Program-made: the position numbers and the translations under genes
NCBI GenBank assembly: GCA_964007475.1
Contig: OZ023273.1
Location: 23,051,557-23,115,556, forward strand
Length of the DNA: 64,000 bases
Direction: 5' to 3'
Origin: Hybos culiciformis
Taxonomy: Eukaryota > Arthropoda > Insecta > Diptera > Hybotidae
Shown: positions 36,051 through 49,036 of the stretch, piece after piece
How positions within the stretch are numbered: position 1 is the first letter of the stretch
How the letters are laid out: each line of letters opens with the position of its first letter
Notes under the pieces: model-generated
Told to the model about the DNA's origin: nothing
The model's input: only the letters and a program-made list of their open reading frames with translations
The model's database searches: none

Positions 36051-36531
36051 AAACCAGCTCAATTAATACATAATTTTAAAAAATTATTATTTAATTAATA
36101 AAACTGTCAAATATCGTTCGTGGTCCAAACATCATAAAAATTTTTCTTGCATTGCATTTTGAATATTTTTCCACGATTCTTAAACCACTTATTAGCAACT
36201 ACGAATATTAGTTTTATTTAAATAGTGATATTGATATTATATAATTTTTTTGCATATTTAACATACCCCACTTCGTTCCAACAACTACCGGGCAACCACT
36301 ATGTAACGTTAAGTAATCTAATTTACCACTGGGATGCATATTAAACCAATATATAGCTGATCCTTTTCGTGGTATCATTGAAACACTTCCCAAAGGAAAA
36401 ACTAATGCTCCTCCTTCTACGACATCTGATAGCTTAAAGATTGGTTAAAAGACGGAAAACAATAATTTTTCTTTCATTTATTTGCCAAAATTAAAAAAAA
36501 GGAATCTTAACATAAGTAGATTACAATACAT

Positions 36532-36785
36532 GTTAAGAAAATTTGTTATTACAACGAGTTGTGTATACACAAAAACACATAGACACGAGTGAATACTTAT
36601 ATCACGAGACCGTTAGGTCGAGTGTCCATGTGTTAGGACGAGTGTCCATGTGTTTTTGTGAATATACACAACGAATTTATATCTCTTGACCTGCAATCTC
36701 GTGATATAAGTATTGACCCGTGTGCATGTGTTTTTGTGTAAATACACAACTCGTTGTAATAACAAATTTTCAAACATATTTTACA
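36532..36785. mobile_element. Near-palindromic MITE in intron 7 of pseudogene E
   Basis: Inverted arms of about 75 bp share AAATTTGTTATTACAACGAG, ACACAAAAACACAT and ACTTATATCACGAGA. Repeated CGAGTGTCCATGTGTT units lie between. No coding capacity. Confidence 0.6.
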
Positions 36786-36908
36786 ATCTACTATTATTGG
36801 TATGTCTTGTTGTCAATATTAAGTATATTTTTCTAAAAATTTCAAATATAGAATTTGTTTTTAACTTACATAAAGTAAAAGTGTTGAAATACGATTAAAT
36901 GACGATCC

Positions 36909-38030
36909 CTAGACATAAGAAGAAAAATATCATATATAAGCCCAAAATCTATATCATATAAAATATATGAATATATCTAAAAAATTAATGTTTGTGTGTA
37001 TGGCTGTGTGTTCCCTTAATAATCAAAAACTAGTCGTCCAATTGACATAAAACACAATGTGTATTTCGGAAAGGAGAAAGTCATGCAGGTGGTGTAATTT
37101 TTTTTAAAAATAGGTGTTATCCGCGAAAACGGATAAGATCCTCAAAATTATAAACTAAAAATAAAATTCACCAGCTTCAAATTTGATCGCTACTAACCCA
37201 CGAAAAGCGTAACAAAATCCGTGATAATCGGATGAAAAAAACCAAATTGAATTTTTTTTTATGCAAAGGTTTTCGAGTTCGGAACCAATTTTTGGTCGAT
37301 CAATCGGTTGGAGATGATGCAAACGCTAACACTGCTTATTCAATCTTATTAATTCACATCATTTTGATGTGTGTCCTTTTCCTCTTAAAAACGATTCATA
37401 TCTATTGTGCTAAAAATTAAGGTCACATTTTTTAATAAAAAAAAATAGGTTGATTAAAGCATATCTCTAAAAACTAATGTAATCTTAATCTTACATACCA
37501 AAGAATTTGAGGAAGATTTTAGGAATAGCCAATCATAAATAGTAATCCAAAATTACCAAATGTAGCAAATATTTGTACATACGTTTCATCTGAATGGGCA
37601 ATTTCATTTATAAGCAAGACTATAGATATCCTTCCTTGACTCAAGATTTATTAGTATTTTCTCGGACTGGATTTAGCTAAATTATGAATGCTTGGTTGAA
37701 GACATGCAGCCTTACTTTTAAATTTAATATATGTTTTTGTGTAATTTCATAGTTGTCACTATCAATATTTTATAAGATCGATCACGCCGCATTTTATAAA
37801 AAATTAGTTGATCTTACATATAATGAAGTTAGCCACCCCTGTCGTAGACTATTCCTCCATCATATCCAAATGCGATTAACCCACGAAAATTACAGATTAA
37901 AAAAATTATTCAAATTAATTCATTAAAAAAATCAGAATTAAAAATATATTTAATTTCATTCAACTGCGATGCAGCGCACGACACTCGGAGAACATCTAGT
38001 AAATTATAAATTACAACAATAATTCCTTAC
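36909..38030. other. Intron 6 of pseudogene E
   Basis: About 1.1 kb where the intact paralogues have 60-100 bp. Around 36960-37010 the sequence resembles a Helitron 5' end (TATATCTAAAAAATTAATGT then TGTGTG). The open frame at 37232-37420 has no recognisable domain. Confidence 0.4.
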
Positions 38031-38538
38031 ATCGAAAGAATCATAGTGATTTCCGTACCAGCCACCAAAAGAATATTTTATAACTTGAATTGATTCCGCA
38101 AATTCAAGGTCAGTTGACAAACCTGTGGCATCTTCAATGCGTTGATTAAGATTTAAAAGAAATGGATCATGATGATCATCAAAACTGTATATTTGACTTA
38201 CTCTTTTGGAATTTATTTTATCGAGATTTGTTTTTCTAGAATGGACCTTAGCATTTCTAAGTTTGTCTTTCGAAAACTTTATAATGTATTCAATTTCACC
38301 ATCCGTAATTATATCATGGAAAACTGTTATTAGAGGGTAAATACTTATATACTCCATTTTAATAGGTGCCAAAATTAAAAATGGATGATTGTTCATTTGA
38401 TATTTACAATACAGATTTCGTTTAATCATTAAAGGTTGCTGAAGTTTTCGTTGACATCCTTGTTTTAAAAGTTCCTGATGTTCAAATTGTTCTCTCTTAA
38501 AATTTATTAAATTACATAATTATATTATTGAATTTATA

Positions 38539-38744
38539 TATCGCACCTGAGAATAAGGCTGTCGTAACTTCTAAAATTGCTATTTTCAGGCTTGGAATTG
38601 TTTCTGTTATATTTTAAATCCTGGAACACTGTCGGAACTCCCGTTGCTTACTGCTGTTAGTTATTTAGACAACAATAGCAATTATCCGAAAAACAATGGT
38701 TTTTCAAAGTTAAGACAGTTTTATTGTTAAGGTGCGATATAATT
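38539..38744. mobile_element. MITE next to the chimeric junction of E
   Basis: The ends TCGCACCTGAGAATAAGGCTG and, complemented, TCGCACCTTAACAATAAAACT agree at about three quarters of positions and are flanked by TATA. It lies between exon 6 of E and the duplication boundary. Confidence 0.5.
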
Positions 38745-39600
38745 ATATAAGATATATGCACAATGTTTAGTACTATTTTACACAACCGAAATAAGTAAAT
38801 AATTTCTTATCAAAAATAATAAGATGGGAGCCGCAGTGTGGTCAAGGGCCTGCTTCCAATAAAAATTATTAAATTTGTTTCTTCGGTGATTGGTGCAAAT
38901 TGAATTTTTGAACAATTTGTTGATATACATCTATGTCATTTTTCAAAAGTTCCAACATATATGAGGTTGAATTTGGACTACCTAAAAATTGTTTAATTTT
39001 TTTTTGTCTAAACCAAAGAATGTACATGATATTTTATTTAGAAATTAATACGTATGTATACAATTATTTTCTTACCAAGTTTGTGATAAGATTCTGCAAG
39101 TCCCCAATAAAGAATTGTTTTATTGAATGCTTCATTTGAATAATAATGTTGAATATCATCATATTTATTTAATGACTCCTGTAACCATTCTATTGCTAAT
39201 TGCTAATTCATAATTTTTGCTTTTCATAAGTTGGTAGCCTATCATATAACAGTCGGGAGATGTAAGCTTATATCTAAATGTAAAAAAAAAAAATAGAAAA
39301 ATAATGCAATTAATTAGAAATTCTTTAATATCATTTATGCAATATTATCATACCTAGACTCAAATTCCAGTAATTTTCCTCGGATAATATCGTCAATAAA
39401 TTATAAAATATTTGCATTCTGATAATAACATTTGTCGTATTTTCTATTTCAGATTTTAAAGTGAAATCATAATTCTCGTAATTAAAATTTTCATCTGGTT
39501 CACCTCGGGAGTTTTCGTTTTTATATTCATCGTCATTATCATCATCATCATCATCATCATTATCACCATCATCATCATCATTATCATCATTATCATCATT

Positions 39601-39670
<70 letters not shown>

Positions 39671-41116
39671 CCACCTACATTATTACCTTGATCATCATTA
39701 TCACTATTATCAATATCTTTTACTGACTTACTAGCTTCCAAGAAGTCTAATTAAAAAATTATAGATTAAAATTTTCAACTCGGATATTGAGCACGAGAAC
39801 TAAAATTTCCTCAAAAATTATGTTTTTGCCTAAATTGTACTGTTTCCTTTATTTTCTGTTTCATATATTTTTCTCATTTAGAGTAGAAAATGGTTAATAC
39901 AAAATTTTTATTTGAGCTACTTTTTCCAAGAAATTAACCAAAGAAATTTGAAAGGAAAATAAAACAAATGTAAAATCGTTTTGGTTGTTCAATTCGCAAA
40001 AAAAAAAAAAAGAAGGGCTTTGCTTATTGGACTCTTGGAGTTTCTTTTATTTTTGTACTTGGTATAATAAATTTACTGTTCCTAATTTAAAAAAAAAAAA
40101 TTTAATCTACAGAACTTTACTTAGTGCAAATTTTTGTCAACAAACAACAGCCCAGTTCGTTCAGAAAAAATAATAGGCATGTACAGAAATTGGGAATAAT
40201 CAATACATTAATATTTGGCGAGGATATCTTCAAATGACAAGAAATTTGTTCCTATAAGCGTACTTCTATATTTTTTGCTGATTTGAATTACATAACAAAC
40301 GCAGTTCATTGTTTTGCTATAGTAATAAAAATGTTGTAGTCAAAGCTGATTACAAAATGATTTCTTGAATGGTTTGTAAAAAAATATCATTAACGCTACA
40401 CCTTTGAAAATTTTAAAATGTTCGAAGAACTAACTTATTTAAACTTTTTAAAATTTCTTAAGGAATAACTTTGTACGAAAAAAAAAATTAACGTATCTTT
40501 ATGTTCATAATTTTTTTTATCATTATTTCATTTTTATACCTCTTCGAGTCATTACTAATTCTTTTATATCCTCCGCATGTTCAAGAATTTTGTTAATCAA
40601 ATAAAACTCCTGTATTGGATTATCAGGCTCTTCATCAAAGTGTATGGATCTAAAATTAAACGTTTTTTTTTTGTTATTTAAATTATATATTTTGTCGCCT
40701 CGCCGCCGTGTCGGAGATATAAGTGATAAAGTGGCGGAACTACTCAAACTAGAGTAGTCCCAATTAGCGCTTACGTACCGTTTTGACACATTTTAATAGG
40801 TGAGGTTTCAATTTAATTAATTTCATTTGTTAAAATCGCTTCGATTAAATATTATGTGACAGTGATTCATCGGATCAAAAATTAATTGAAAATTCATCAA
40901 TACTTTATTATATATTGTAAAAATTGAGTAGTTAATGGCAATGAGGACCACTTACTCCCTTAAAATCATAAAATTGTTTCGATATCCTCTTAAAAAATTA
41001 GTTGTTTCGTCAATAATCGTTGAATCAGTTTCAATAATTTTTCCTAATTGAGAAATTATGTTACCATAGTTAACTGACACGACCGCAAATAAGGTAGAAA
41101 ATCTTATTATTAACAT

Positions 41117-42390
41117 TATTTCTATTTTTTTTTCTTATAATAAATAAATTCTAATGCTAACGTCTAAATGCTATATTCTCAAGAGCTGAATTCTCACTAC
41201 ATGCATAGAAACTCCAAAAATAAAAATTTTAAAAAGTCATGTTAAACTAAATATTTAATCAACTGTACATTACGTATAATATAAATGATAAAATAAAGAA
41301 TATTCATATGAAATTGATTAAACATAATAGATAAAAACAGTGCCTTAAATATAATTTTTTGCTTAAGTATATATAGAAATTAAAAAAAAAAAAATTAAAG
41401 GTGATCGTTGAACTTTTTTTTTGAATAAAGATTTCGATTAATTTTCTATTCGATTGATTCTCCATTATAAGGAATTTTAATGCATTTACTATTTCTCCAC
41501 GTATTATAGCTCGAAAATTAATATTATCTTTCTAAATTTGTTTATAATGTAGAAATGTAGAGAATTAGGGCTTACCGACTCATTTTCTGTTTTAAATTTT
41601 AATTTATTAAATTTTGAAAATTGACAAAAGTGGGTATCAACAATAATCTCTTATCCTAGGGGTTTGCCATGAGCCAATTAAGTGGTTCAATGAAATATTG
41701 CAATTGATTTTAGATTATTTTACATTTAAGTATTTTGTGATTGCAATGAAAGTCAGATAAATTTACCTATGGCAAATGATTGCAAGTTATTTCAAGTGCA
41801 CGAAATTTTAAATGATTTGAAATGATTGCTAAATGATTGCAATAAAAGTGGCCGGTGATTTCATTCGTGACAAAAGCTTGGCTTTTATTTTAGAAAAAGT
41901 AGATTTAGTTGTAAAAAAATTACTTTTTAATATTGGGGATAATAATTGTTTTTCATTTTCTCCATTCCACAACTGTAGACTTTGTCGACCTCAGCCCAAA
42001 TCCATGTACATAATCAGGAACTCCTTTCTGAAATCCATTAATACTATGTTTAATTTGAGACTATAAAATTTTTATTACATTTATTTTGCCGACATTTAAA
42101 AAATATTTCTACTTTTTAGTGCATTATAAAAGGAAAATTTTGTTAGCCAGTTTTTTTTTTTATTTTTATTTAAATGTCTATATTTAAAACAAAGAAGCCA
42201 AGCCAAAATTAAAAAAATTATACTTAATGAATACAATAATGAACCTGACAGACGTTTTTCTGAACTGGGTGAACTTCTCTTCTTAAATTCTATCATTGTT
42301 AATTAAAATTTGTTTTTTGGAAATAAACAATCAATTAGGATAATAATCCATTTTTTTATTTATTTGTTTGTAATTTGAAAATTTATTTCC
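41117..42390. other. Intergenic region between E and B'
   Basis: Duplicate of 5706-6991 with small indels. It holds the same anonymous open frame (41833-42066), here with a 12-bp internal deletion and an altered end, which argues against a conserved gene. Confidence 0.5.
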
Positions 42391-45301
42391 TTAAATATCA
42401 TCCACGGTCCAAACATCATTTTTATTCTGTTTGCATGGCATTTTAAGCACTTGTTCGCGTTGTCTGAACCATTTATTGGCTACTAAAAAAGAAATAAACG
42501 GTTCAATGTTCAATAATTTTCTTGTTTAAGCATTTGTTGTACCCCATTTCGTTCCAACGACTACTGGACAACCACTATGCAAAGTATTGTAATCATTTTC
42601 TCCACTTGGGAAAGTATTAAACCAAAATATTGCTGATCCTTTTTGCGGTAAGATTGAAACATTTGCTAAAGGGAACACTGTTGACCCGCCTTCCACAACA
42701 TCCGATAGCTAAAATACCAGTTATGATGAGATCGTACTTTACAAAATTTTACAGGCAAATCCGAAAATTATTGGTAAAAAGTTTTTTTTTTTTAAATTCT
42801 TCTTAAAAAAAAAATTAAATAAAATTTCAAAATGTTTTAAAGATAAATCAAAAATTTAAATAACTTTTTCTTACATAAAACATAAGGGTTGAAATTCTGT
42901 TGATTAGAGGTGAATCCTTGAAAAATAAAAAAATAAAAATAAAGTTGCAGAAAATTTTAAATTATTTTACCTCACCTCAAACGAATCGTAATGAGTATCA
43001 TACCAACCTCCAAATGTATATTTATTAACTTGCAAGACTTCTGAAGATTCAGAGTCAGTTGACAAGCCTGTTGCATCTTGAATGCGCTGATTAAGGTTTG
43101 AAACTATTGGATGAAGATTATCCTCAAACCAAAATAATTTGCTCACCCTCACAGGACTGAAAATACTACCACTTGTATCGTAAACCATTGCATTTTCAAG
43201 TTTATCTTTTGAAATTGTTTGAATTATTTCTATTTCCTTATCCGAAATAATTTCATGGAATACCACTACTAAAGGATTTAGATTAATATATTCCATTTTA
43301 ATAGGGGCTAAAATTAAAAATGGATGCGGTTTTGTTTTATATATACAAAACAAACTTCTTTGAATTTTTGAAGATTGCTGAAGTTCTCCTTTACATGCAG
43401 CTTTTAAACGTCTATCATTTTCTATTTGTTCTTTCTGAAATATTATAAAAAATTTAAATATACGTACAATTTCTGTTTCAATATTAATATGTGTGTAATA
43501 CACGTGTAATAGCATACTTGTAATTTTTTTTTATAATTCCAGATACTGGATACAAAGTTATCACATTTGAAAAGTACTGATTACTTTATTAAAAAAGTAA
43601 TTTTATTTGATAATGTCCGAGAATGGAATCGAACCCATGACCGAACAGCCCGGCCGATAATAGCTGACTAGTCGTTAATAAAAACAACTTTTCACTTACA
43701 TTTAACAGATTATCTTCCGATTTCTGATCGAAATTTTTCATAAATTCTCGATATTTGACTAATTTTTGTAATATCTGATCATTAGCACCATCTGTTGTAA
43801 GCATATTCCAAATTATAGAAAGTGAATCTAATATAGAAGTAAGTGGAACTAAAAATTAATATAAAATTATATATTGATATAAATAAAAAGGTTAGAGGTC
43901 TGATGTATAGTTGAATAACATGATGTCCTACACCAGCGTTTCTCAACCTTTTTGCTATAGCGACCTATAAAATATGAGTACAAAATAACGCGACCCTCAA
44001 TATGAAAATGGTATGCATTGACAAGTAGAAGAAATGAAAGACAACTTTAAAATGTTTTATTTATTTTTATTTTAATGGCTTATTTGTTGTTGACAATTAT
44101 TTGATAATTTATTAGGTCTGGCTCAAAGGATTTACTCAATTATCAATGTTAAAACAGCAATCTTTTGAAAAATAAGGTATAGGTTAATTCTTCTTACGTA
44201 ATCAAAATATTTTATTATTTTTGAAAAAATATATGTAGCATTTGTATTAGAAATTTTCCATTAAAACGACCCATTGAAAATCTTTCGCGACCCAAATTCG
44301 GGTCGCGACCCTAAGGTTGAGAAACGCTGTCCTACACCATGATGTTCTTACCATTGCGAAATATTGATTCTGCCAAATGTAACAAAATATCTGTTCGGAT
44401 ATTTTTTAATAAATTATTTTCATCTGTTTCATTATCCCACATTGATAATGCATTTTCAAACCAATCTGCTGCAAGATCAAATTTTTTATTTAAAACGAGA
44501 CTTTTCGCAATCTCATAACAATCATTGGGTAATAATTTATACCTAAATGTAAATAAAATTTTTGTTTGTCATAAAAATTTATAAAATTTTAACAGAAATT
44601 CATAACTTCTTACTTCGATTTAAATTGAAGAAGCTCCCCTTTAATAAAATTTTTCACCGAAATATTATAAATATCTTGTAATCTTGCAATATTAATTGTC
44701 AGTTGATTTAAATGTACATTTAAATCAAGGTCGCTTTCATTATAATTATTGATAAATTCAACTACGAATTAACAAAAAAATAAAAAAAATATGTCGAATC
44801 AATAAAAATATCAACTCTTTACTCTATGAATGTAGAAAAGTTAGTTTAAAAATTTGGAAATTAATTGAGTTTTTGTTCGGAAATTTCTGGTTCCGATAAA
44901 CTAGCCGAATCAAAAAATTTTTTTTGATTGATATGAACATCAGTTTTTTGAAAACTTTATAACTTACTTTTTCGCAGCTTTTCATAATTTGTTTCATTGC
45001 CATAAATTTCTTTTATTAAAAAGTATTCCTTAATTGGGTTGCTCGGTTCAACACTGAAATCTAGAGATCTACAAATCAAATATATACATGAAAAAATGTT
45101 CTTTTATTTTTTTCATTTTTGTTACAAAGGTATACCTTACCTCAAAATTTCCGTAAGTTTGGATTGATACTCCAACAACATATTTATAGAATTATTTATG
45201 TATGCTCGTTCGGTTGTGAATATGTGTTCTAAATTGGAAAATAAGCAATACGAAGCTTTTCCGAAAAACAAAAGAATTAACAAAATCTTTATATTTGTCA
45301 T
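42391..45301 (-). CDS. Prolyl 4-hydroxylase alpha-subunit-like protein (paralogue B'), nine exons
   Basis: Exons on the minus strand: 45301-45141, 45068-44968, 44761-44614, 44542-44352, 43848-43700, 43434-42976, 42916-42875, 42708-42543 and 42482-42391. They join in phase to 502 codons plus TAA. It is nearly identical to B. The main difference is an 18-bp in-frame deletion in exon 2 that removes six residues of the N-terminal region, plus scattered substitutions. Iron ligands H398, D400 and H461 and the lysine K471 are kept. Intron 4 gained a hAT MITE (43934-44329), and a retrotransposon sits about 410 bp upstream of the start codon, beyond the TATA-like box at 45476-45483, which may alter its regulation. 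Confidence 0.9.
43610..43672 (-). other. tRNA-like fragment in intron 5 of B'
   Basis: The minus strand reads like the 3' half of a tRNA, with the B-box GGGTTCGATTCC (plus 43625-43636) and a CCATT...TCGGAC tail. No 5' half or A box is apparent. The matching place in B (8200-8285) has lost part of it and instead duplicates a stretch of about 33 bp. It may be a tRNA pseudogene or the head of a SINE. Confidence 0.4.
43934..44329. mobile_element. hAT MITE with 8-bp target duplication in intron 4 of B'
   Basis: Inverted ends CAGCGTTTCTCAACCTT, 396 bp, flanked by TCCTACAC at 43926-43933 and 44330-44337. The left segmental copy has the single empty site TCGTACAC near 8539, so the insertion followed the duplication. 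Confidence 0.9.
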
Positions 45302-45709
45302 AATTGGAATTTAATTTAAATTAGGAAAAAAACAAAAATTGTTTTACCAAATCTGATAAAATATTAATTAAAAATAATTTCAGTTTTTCATAAAATTATT
45401 GATTTTATAAAAATTTATTTACGCAATGGCAATAATGTTAATATTTAAAAATAAAAAAAATTGTATAAATAGCTGTTTTTATATTAATAATAATAAGCAA
45501 TATATGATATTTTAAATTACACGGTGCATCGAAAATTTTAGTAAAAATTTAACATTAGTTTCGCTAAGTGAACACTAATAAACAGAGATTTGATCTCTTG
45601 GAGTAACAGAATTTTCTCTCACTTTAACTACCAGTTGGTTGCTGCTGCAATCGATTTGATGCGATTTTATCAGCGTCTTTTGAAATAGAATGTTTATTGT
45701 TGGTTTATA
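45302..45709 (-). promoter_or_regulatory. Upstream region of B' (TATA box 45476-45483)
   Basis: Duplicate of the B promoter module, including the ATATAAAAA box and the AAATTACACGGTG block. It ends at the retroelement insertion. Confidence 0.5.
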
Positions 45710-45713
45710 CACA

Positions 45714-45996
45714 TGTGGATCTTCTGGTCATCAAATAAAATTTTTTTTTATTTCTGTAGTTCTGATCTTTATTCTTATAACTTTTTCTTAATACTAAAAT
45801 TTTATATTAAAAATACATTATCGGGTAGAAAATAAATCCTATACATTTTGTCATGAGACATATGCGTGATCTTAAAATTATAATATTAATTGTTATAGAT
45901 AAATGATCTATTAAAACAATTAAACTTAACGAAAGTGATTTTATAATATATTTAATTATTTGAGGGGAAGATTAATATTTAGGATGGAACACTACA
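45714..45996 (-). repeat. 3' LTR of the CsRn1-like element
   Basis: 283 bp. On the minus strand a polypurine tract (GAAAGGGGGGTAGA, plus 45997-46010) directly precedes it. Confidence 0.9.
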
Positions 45997-46119
45997 TCTA
46001 CCCCCCTTTCAGATTTATTGAAATTACTTCACTTTACAATATCATTTAATTATGTTATGAAAATTTAATTTTTTAAATCTAAATCAAATTTAACTTTATT
46101 ATTATTATTATTTTTGATT

Positions 46120-47256
46120 TTAGAATTGCTTAAAATTCCGTGGGCAGGTTTTAGTCTGTCTATCGAAACTGTTTTTCCCTTTTATGTCTATTATAAAATT
46201 TTTTCGGAAACGTCGGACGATTGAAAAAGGACCTTCATACGGAGTGTGCAAAGCAGGCTTGATTTTATCTACCCGGACGAAAACATGAGAGCATTTAGAT
46301 AGTTCTTTTGGTATAAAAATGGTTTGATCTGACGGAATGCGAGTTTCTTTCGCTTGTAAATTTAACATATTTTTTCGCAAGTTGGTCACAAAATCCGATG
46401 TTAGCTTTGAGTTCGTGGAGCATGGTGATTCTGTTTGGAATAAAATTTCACTGGGAATTTTTAAAGTTTGGCCGTAGACCATTTCTGCTGGTGAACATTG
46501 CAAATCCTCTTTGACAGCTATTCTAACACCTAAAAGTACAAATGGTAATTCTTCCGCCCAATTTTCGGTGTTACAACGTGCTATAAGGGATGTTTTAAGT
46601 TGACGGTGAAACCTTTCTACCAGACCGTTGGCTTGAGCATGATATGCGGTTGTGCGAATCCGGTTAACGCCTATTAATTTAGTTAATTCTTGAAATAAAC
46701 GTGATTCAAATTGAGTTCCTCTATCTGTCGTTAAAGTGCCCGGGCAACCAAAACGAGGTAGGTATTCTGAAACGAATGTCTTCGCAACCGTTTGGGTTGA
46801 CATATCTTTTAATGGGTATGCCTCTGGCCATCGAGAAAACCTGTCAACTATAGTTAAAAGATAAGAAAAATTGTTTGATGGTGGTAAGGGACCAACCAGA
46901 TCTAAATGAATGTGCTCGAACCTACAACTTGGCATGCTAATTCTATCGAAACCTGATTTTGTATGTTTATTAATTTTTGATTTTTGACAATTTACGCACG
47001 ACTTAACGAGTTCGCCTATATCCTTGTTCATAGAAGGCCAAAAATAACGACTTGTAATGAGCTTTCTGGATGCTTTAATGCCAGCATGAGAAAGTTCGTG
47101 CAATGTAGAAAATACTGCTTTTCTCAATTGTTTTGGGACGAAAGGTCTATTATGATTAGTACTAGTACAAAGTAGTTTATGTGAACTAAGTGGAAGTTCA
47201 ATATAACTAAACTTTAATTTATTATTTTTTGTGCTATTTGAATTTCGGTTTAACAT
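46120..47256 (-). CDS. pol: Integrase region of the CsRn1-like pol
   Basis: A 378-aa open frame. An HHCC zinc region (HELSHAGIKAS ... CVNCQKS) is followed by the catalytic core with DLVGPL, TDRGTQFES and GLVERFHRQLK, giving D, D and E. A C-terminal segment has a GPFSIVRR motif. It was once part of one Pol frame; a TAA at 47266-47268 now separates it from RNase H in the same frame. It could not be made as a normal polyprotein. Confidence 0.85.
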   Translation of the reverse strand: MLNRNSNSTKNNKLKFSYIELPLSSHKLLCTSTNHNRPFVPKQLRKAVFSTLHELSHAGIKASRKLITSRYFWPSMNKDIGELVKSCVNCQKSKINKHTKSGFDRISMPSCRFEHIHLDLVGPLPPSNNFSYLLTIVDRFSRWPEAYPLKDMSTQTVAKTFVSEYLPRFGCPGTLTTDRGTQFESRLFQELTKLIGVNRIRTTAYHAQANGLVERFHRQLKTSLIARCNTENWAEELPFVLLGVRIAVKEDLQCSPAEMVYGQTLKIPSEILFQTESPCSTNSKLTSDFVTNLRKNMLNLQAKETRIPSDQTIFIPKELSKCSHVFVRVDKIKPALHTPYEGPFSIVRRFRKNFIIDIKGKNSFDRQTKTCPRNFKQF

Positions 47257-47265
47257 TTTTGTGAT

Positions 47266-47885
47266 TTAAAGATCGTTTTCCTGGGCTTTTATGAACGTTT
47301 CAGAAGTGAGTTGAAAATCATTACTAATGGAATGAACACTGTCGGAACGTGACAGAAAATCAGCGACTACATTGTTTTTACCACTTATGTGACGAATATC
47401 AGACGTAAATTGTGAAATGAAATCAAGGTGTCTTGCTTGTCTGGGGCTTCGCTCCGTTTTTGTTGTTAATGCATTAGTTATCGATTTGTGATCTGTGTAA
47501 ATTGAAAATGAACGACCTTCTACAAAATGTCTAAAATTTTTTATTGATAAGTATATTGCGAGGAGCTCTCTGTCAAACGCGGAGTATTTAGTTTCGGCAG
47601 TACTTAGTTTTTTAGAAAAGAAAGCTAAGGGTTGCCATTTTTCTTCATTAAATTGCTGTAACACAGCGCCAACAGCTTTGTCAGAGGCGTCGGTGGTAAT
47701 GCTTAAAGGCGCATTTTCTACTGGATGGACGAGAAGTGTGGCTTCAGAAATTGCTTGTTTTATTTTAGTGAATGCTCTATCACAACTTTCTGGCCAATCA
47801 AAATAATTACGAGATTTTTTAAGTTTTGCTAATTGTGAATAAATAGGACTGAGTAAATGTGCTAAACCACCAAGCGCTCTATTTG
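47266..47885 (-). pseudogene. pol: RNase H region of the CsRn1-like pol (broken)
   Basis: Reads ITTDASDKAVGAVLQQF, then AFDRELLAIYLSIKNFRHF and TDHKSITNAL, the RNase H signature. It ends in a stop just before the integrase frame. The join to RT upstream is out of frame and seems to lack some thumb-region codons. Confidence 0.75.
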
Positions 47886-47894
47886 CTTAATTGA

Positions 47895-48674
47895 TTATGG
47901 AGGCGGGAATTCTAAAAGATTTGTTACTCGATCAGCTGCTGGTTTTATACCGTTTTTTGTAATAGTATAGCTTAGAAAATCTATCTCTGAAACACCAAAC
48001 AGGCATTTTGATAGTTTAATATTAAGGCCAAATTGCGTTAGTCGATTGAATAAAATTTTTAAATGTTTTTTATGTTCAATCTTATTTTCACTGGCCACTA
48101 AAATATCATCAATGTAGACAAAAATGAAATTTAAGTCCCCCACGACTTCATGCATGAATCTTTGAAATGATTGACTTGCGTTTCGAAGGCCAAAGCTCAT
48201 TCTTGGGAATTCGAAAAGTCCAAAAGGCGTAGTAATTGCTGTTTTGTGCACATCTTCTTCAGCCACCGGTATGTGGTGATATGCACGAAAAATATCAATT
48301 TTTGAAAATATAGTGCAGTTATGTAAACTAATTGAGAAATCCTGAATATGGGGAATCGGGTACCTGTCAGGTACGGTTATTGAGTTTAATAGGCGATAAT
48401 CGCCACAGGGTCGCCAGTCGTCACAATCCTTCTTTGCCACTAGATGCAAAGGTGACGATGCTGAAGAGGAGGACGGTCTACAAATTCCCAACTTTACCAT
48501 TTCATCGAATTCAATCTTAGCCGACCTAAATTTATCTGGTGTCATACGGCGAGGCTTACAGAAGGGAAGTGGGCCTGTTGTTATGATGTACCACGGCATG
48601 TGGGACTGAATTTCTAAATGAGGGTGGTTCAAAAATCTTAGGAAACTGACTGATTTCATTAAATTCATTTTCAA
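47895..48674 (-). pseudogene. pol: Reverse transcriptase region of the CsRn1-like pol (broken)
   Basis: A 259-aa frame with the RT fingers and palm: [28 protein letters not shown] and the active-site YIDD ([11 protein letters not shown]). It overlaps the protease frame out of phase and stops at 47895 just after the palm. Catalytic residues are intact but the polyprotein is not. Confidence 0.85.
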
Positions 48675-48990
48675 TACTAAATGCTAGAGGTGTAGGAGTA
48701 TCGATGTCTTTGGCTGTGAATGCGTTCACTTTTAATGAGGTGTTTGTGTCTATTAGGCGTTTATTTTTAAGATCGACTAAAAGTCCGAATTTGCCCAAAA
48801 AATCAGCACCAATGATAGGCCGATTGACTTTTGCTAAAATAAAATTATGCCTGAAGGGCCTACGTAAATTTAAATCCACTTCGATAAGTTTTATGCCAAA
48901 AGTTGGAATATTTGTACCATTTGCTGCTGATAAGAATATGTCTGAAGTTTTGTTGTAATTTGTGTGAATGAACGATGAAAAAGGAAGCAC
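48556..48990 (-). pseudogene. pol: Protease region of the CsRn1-like pol (active site altered)
   Basis: Upstream of 48990 the same frame reads FLIDSDADLSVLP, where retroviral-type proteases have DTG or DSG, so the glycine after the catalytic Asp-Ser is replaced by Asp. The domain continues with IIGADFLGKFGLLVDL, the usual second protease motif. A frame change separates it from RT. Confidence 0.7.
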
Positions 48991-49036
48991 TGACAGGTCA
49001 GCATCGCTATCGATTAAAAAGTTTAAATTGTTAGTT

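Larger units (their letters stand above)
36107..41116 (-). pseudogene. Chimeric prolyl 4-hydroxylase alpha pseudogene (paralogue E)
   Basis: The 5' half copies gene A: exons 41116-40956, 40649-40540, 39746-39354, 39273-39076 and a truncated exon 5 (38981-38893). The 3' half is a different lineage: exon 6 38495-38031, exon 7 36908-36870 (one codon short), exon 8 36432-36267, exon 9 36198-36107. Relative to A, exon 3 has 39 bp more GAT repeat but lacks 4 bp near its end, and exon 4 has a 7-bp tandem duplication (GCTAATT); the frame between them runs into a stop. Exon 5 is cut by the duplication breakpoint and runs to TAA after a few foreign codons. The 3' half is open and keeps the NHYD, LHSGCPV and GTKW motifs, so only that part could still be coding if expressed from another start. 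Confidence 0.8.

Noticed and set aside
39456..39674. A Met-rich open frame (and its shorter counterpart near 4150-4320)
   Set aside because: It is another frame of the GAT repeat in exon 3 of A/E; the Asp-rich frame fits the splice phases.
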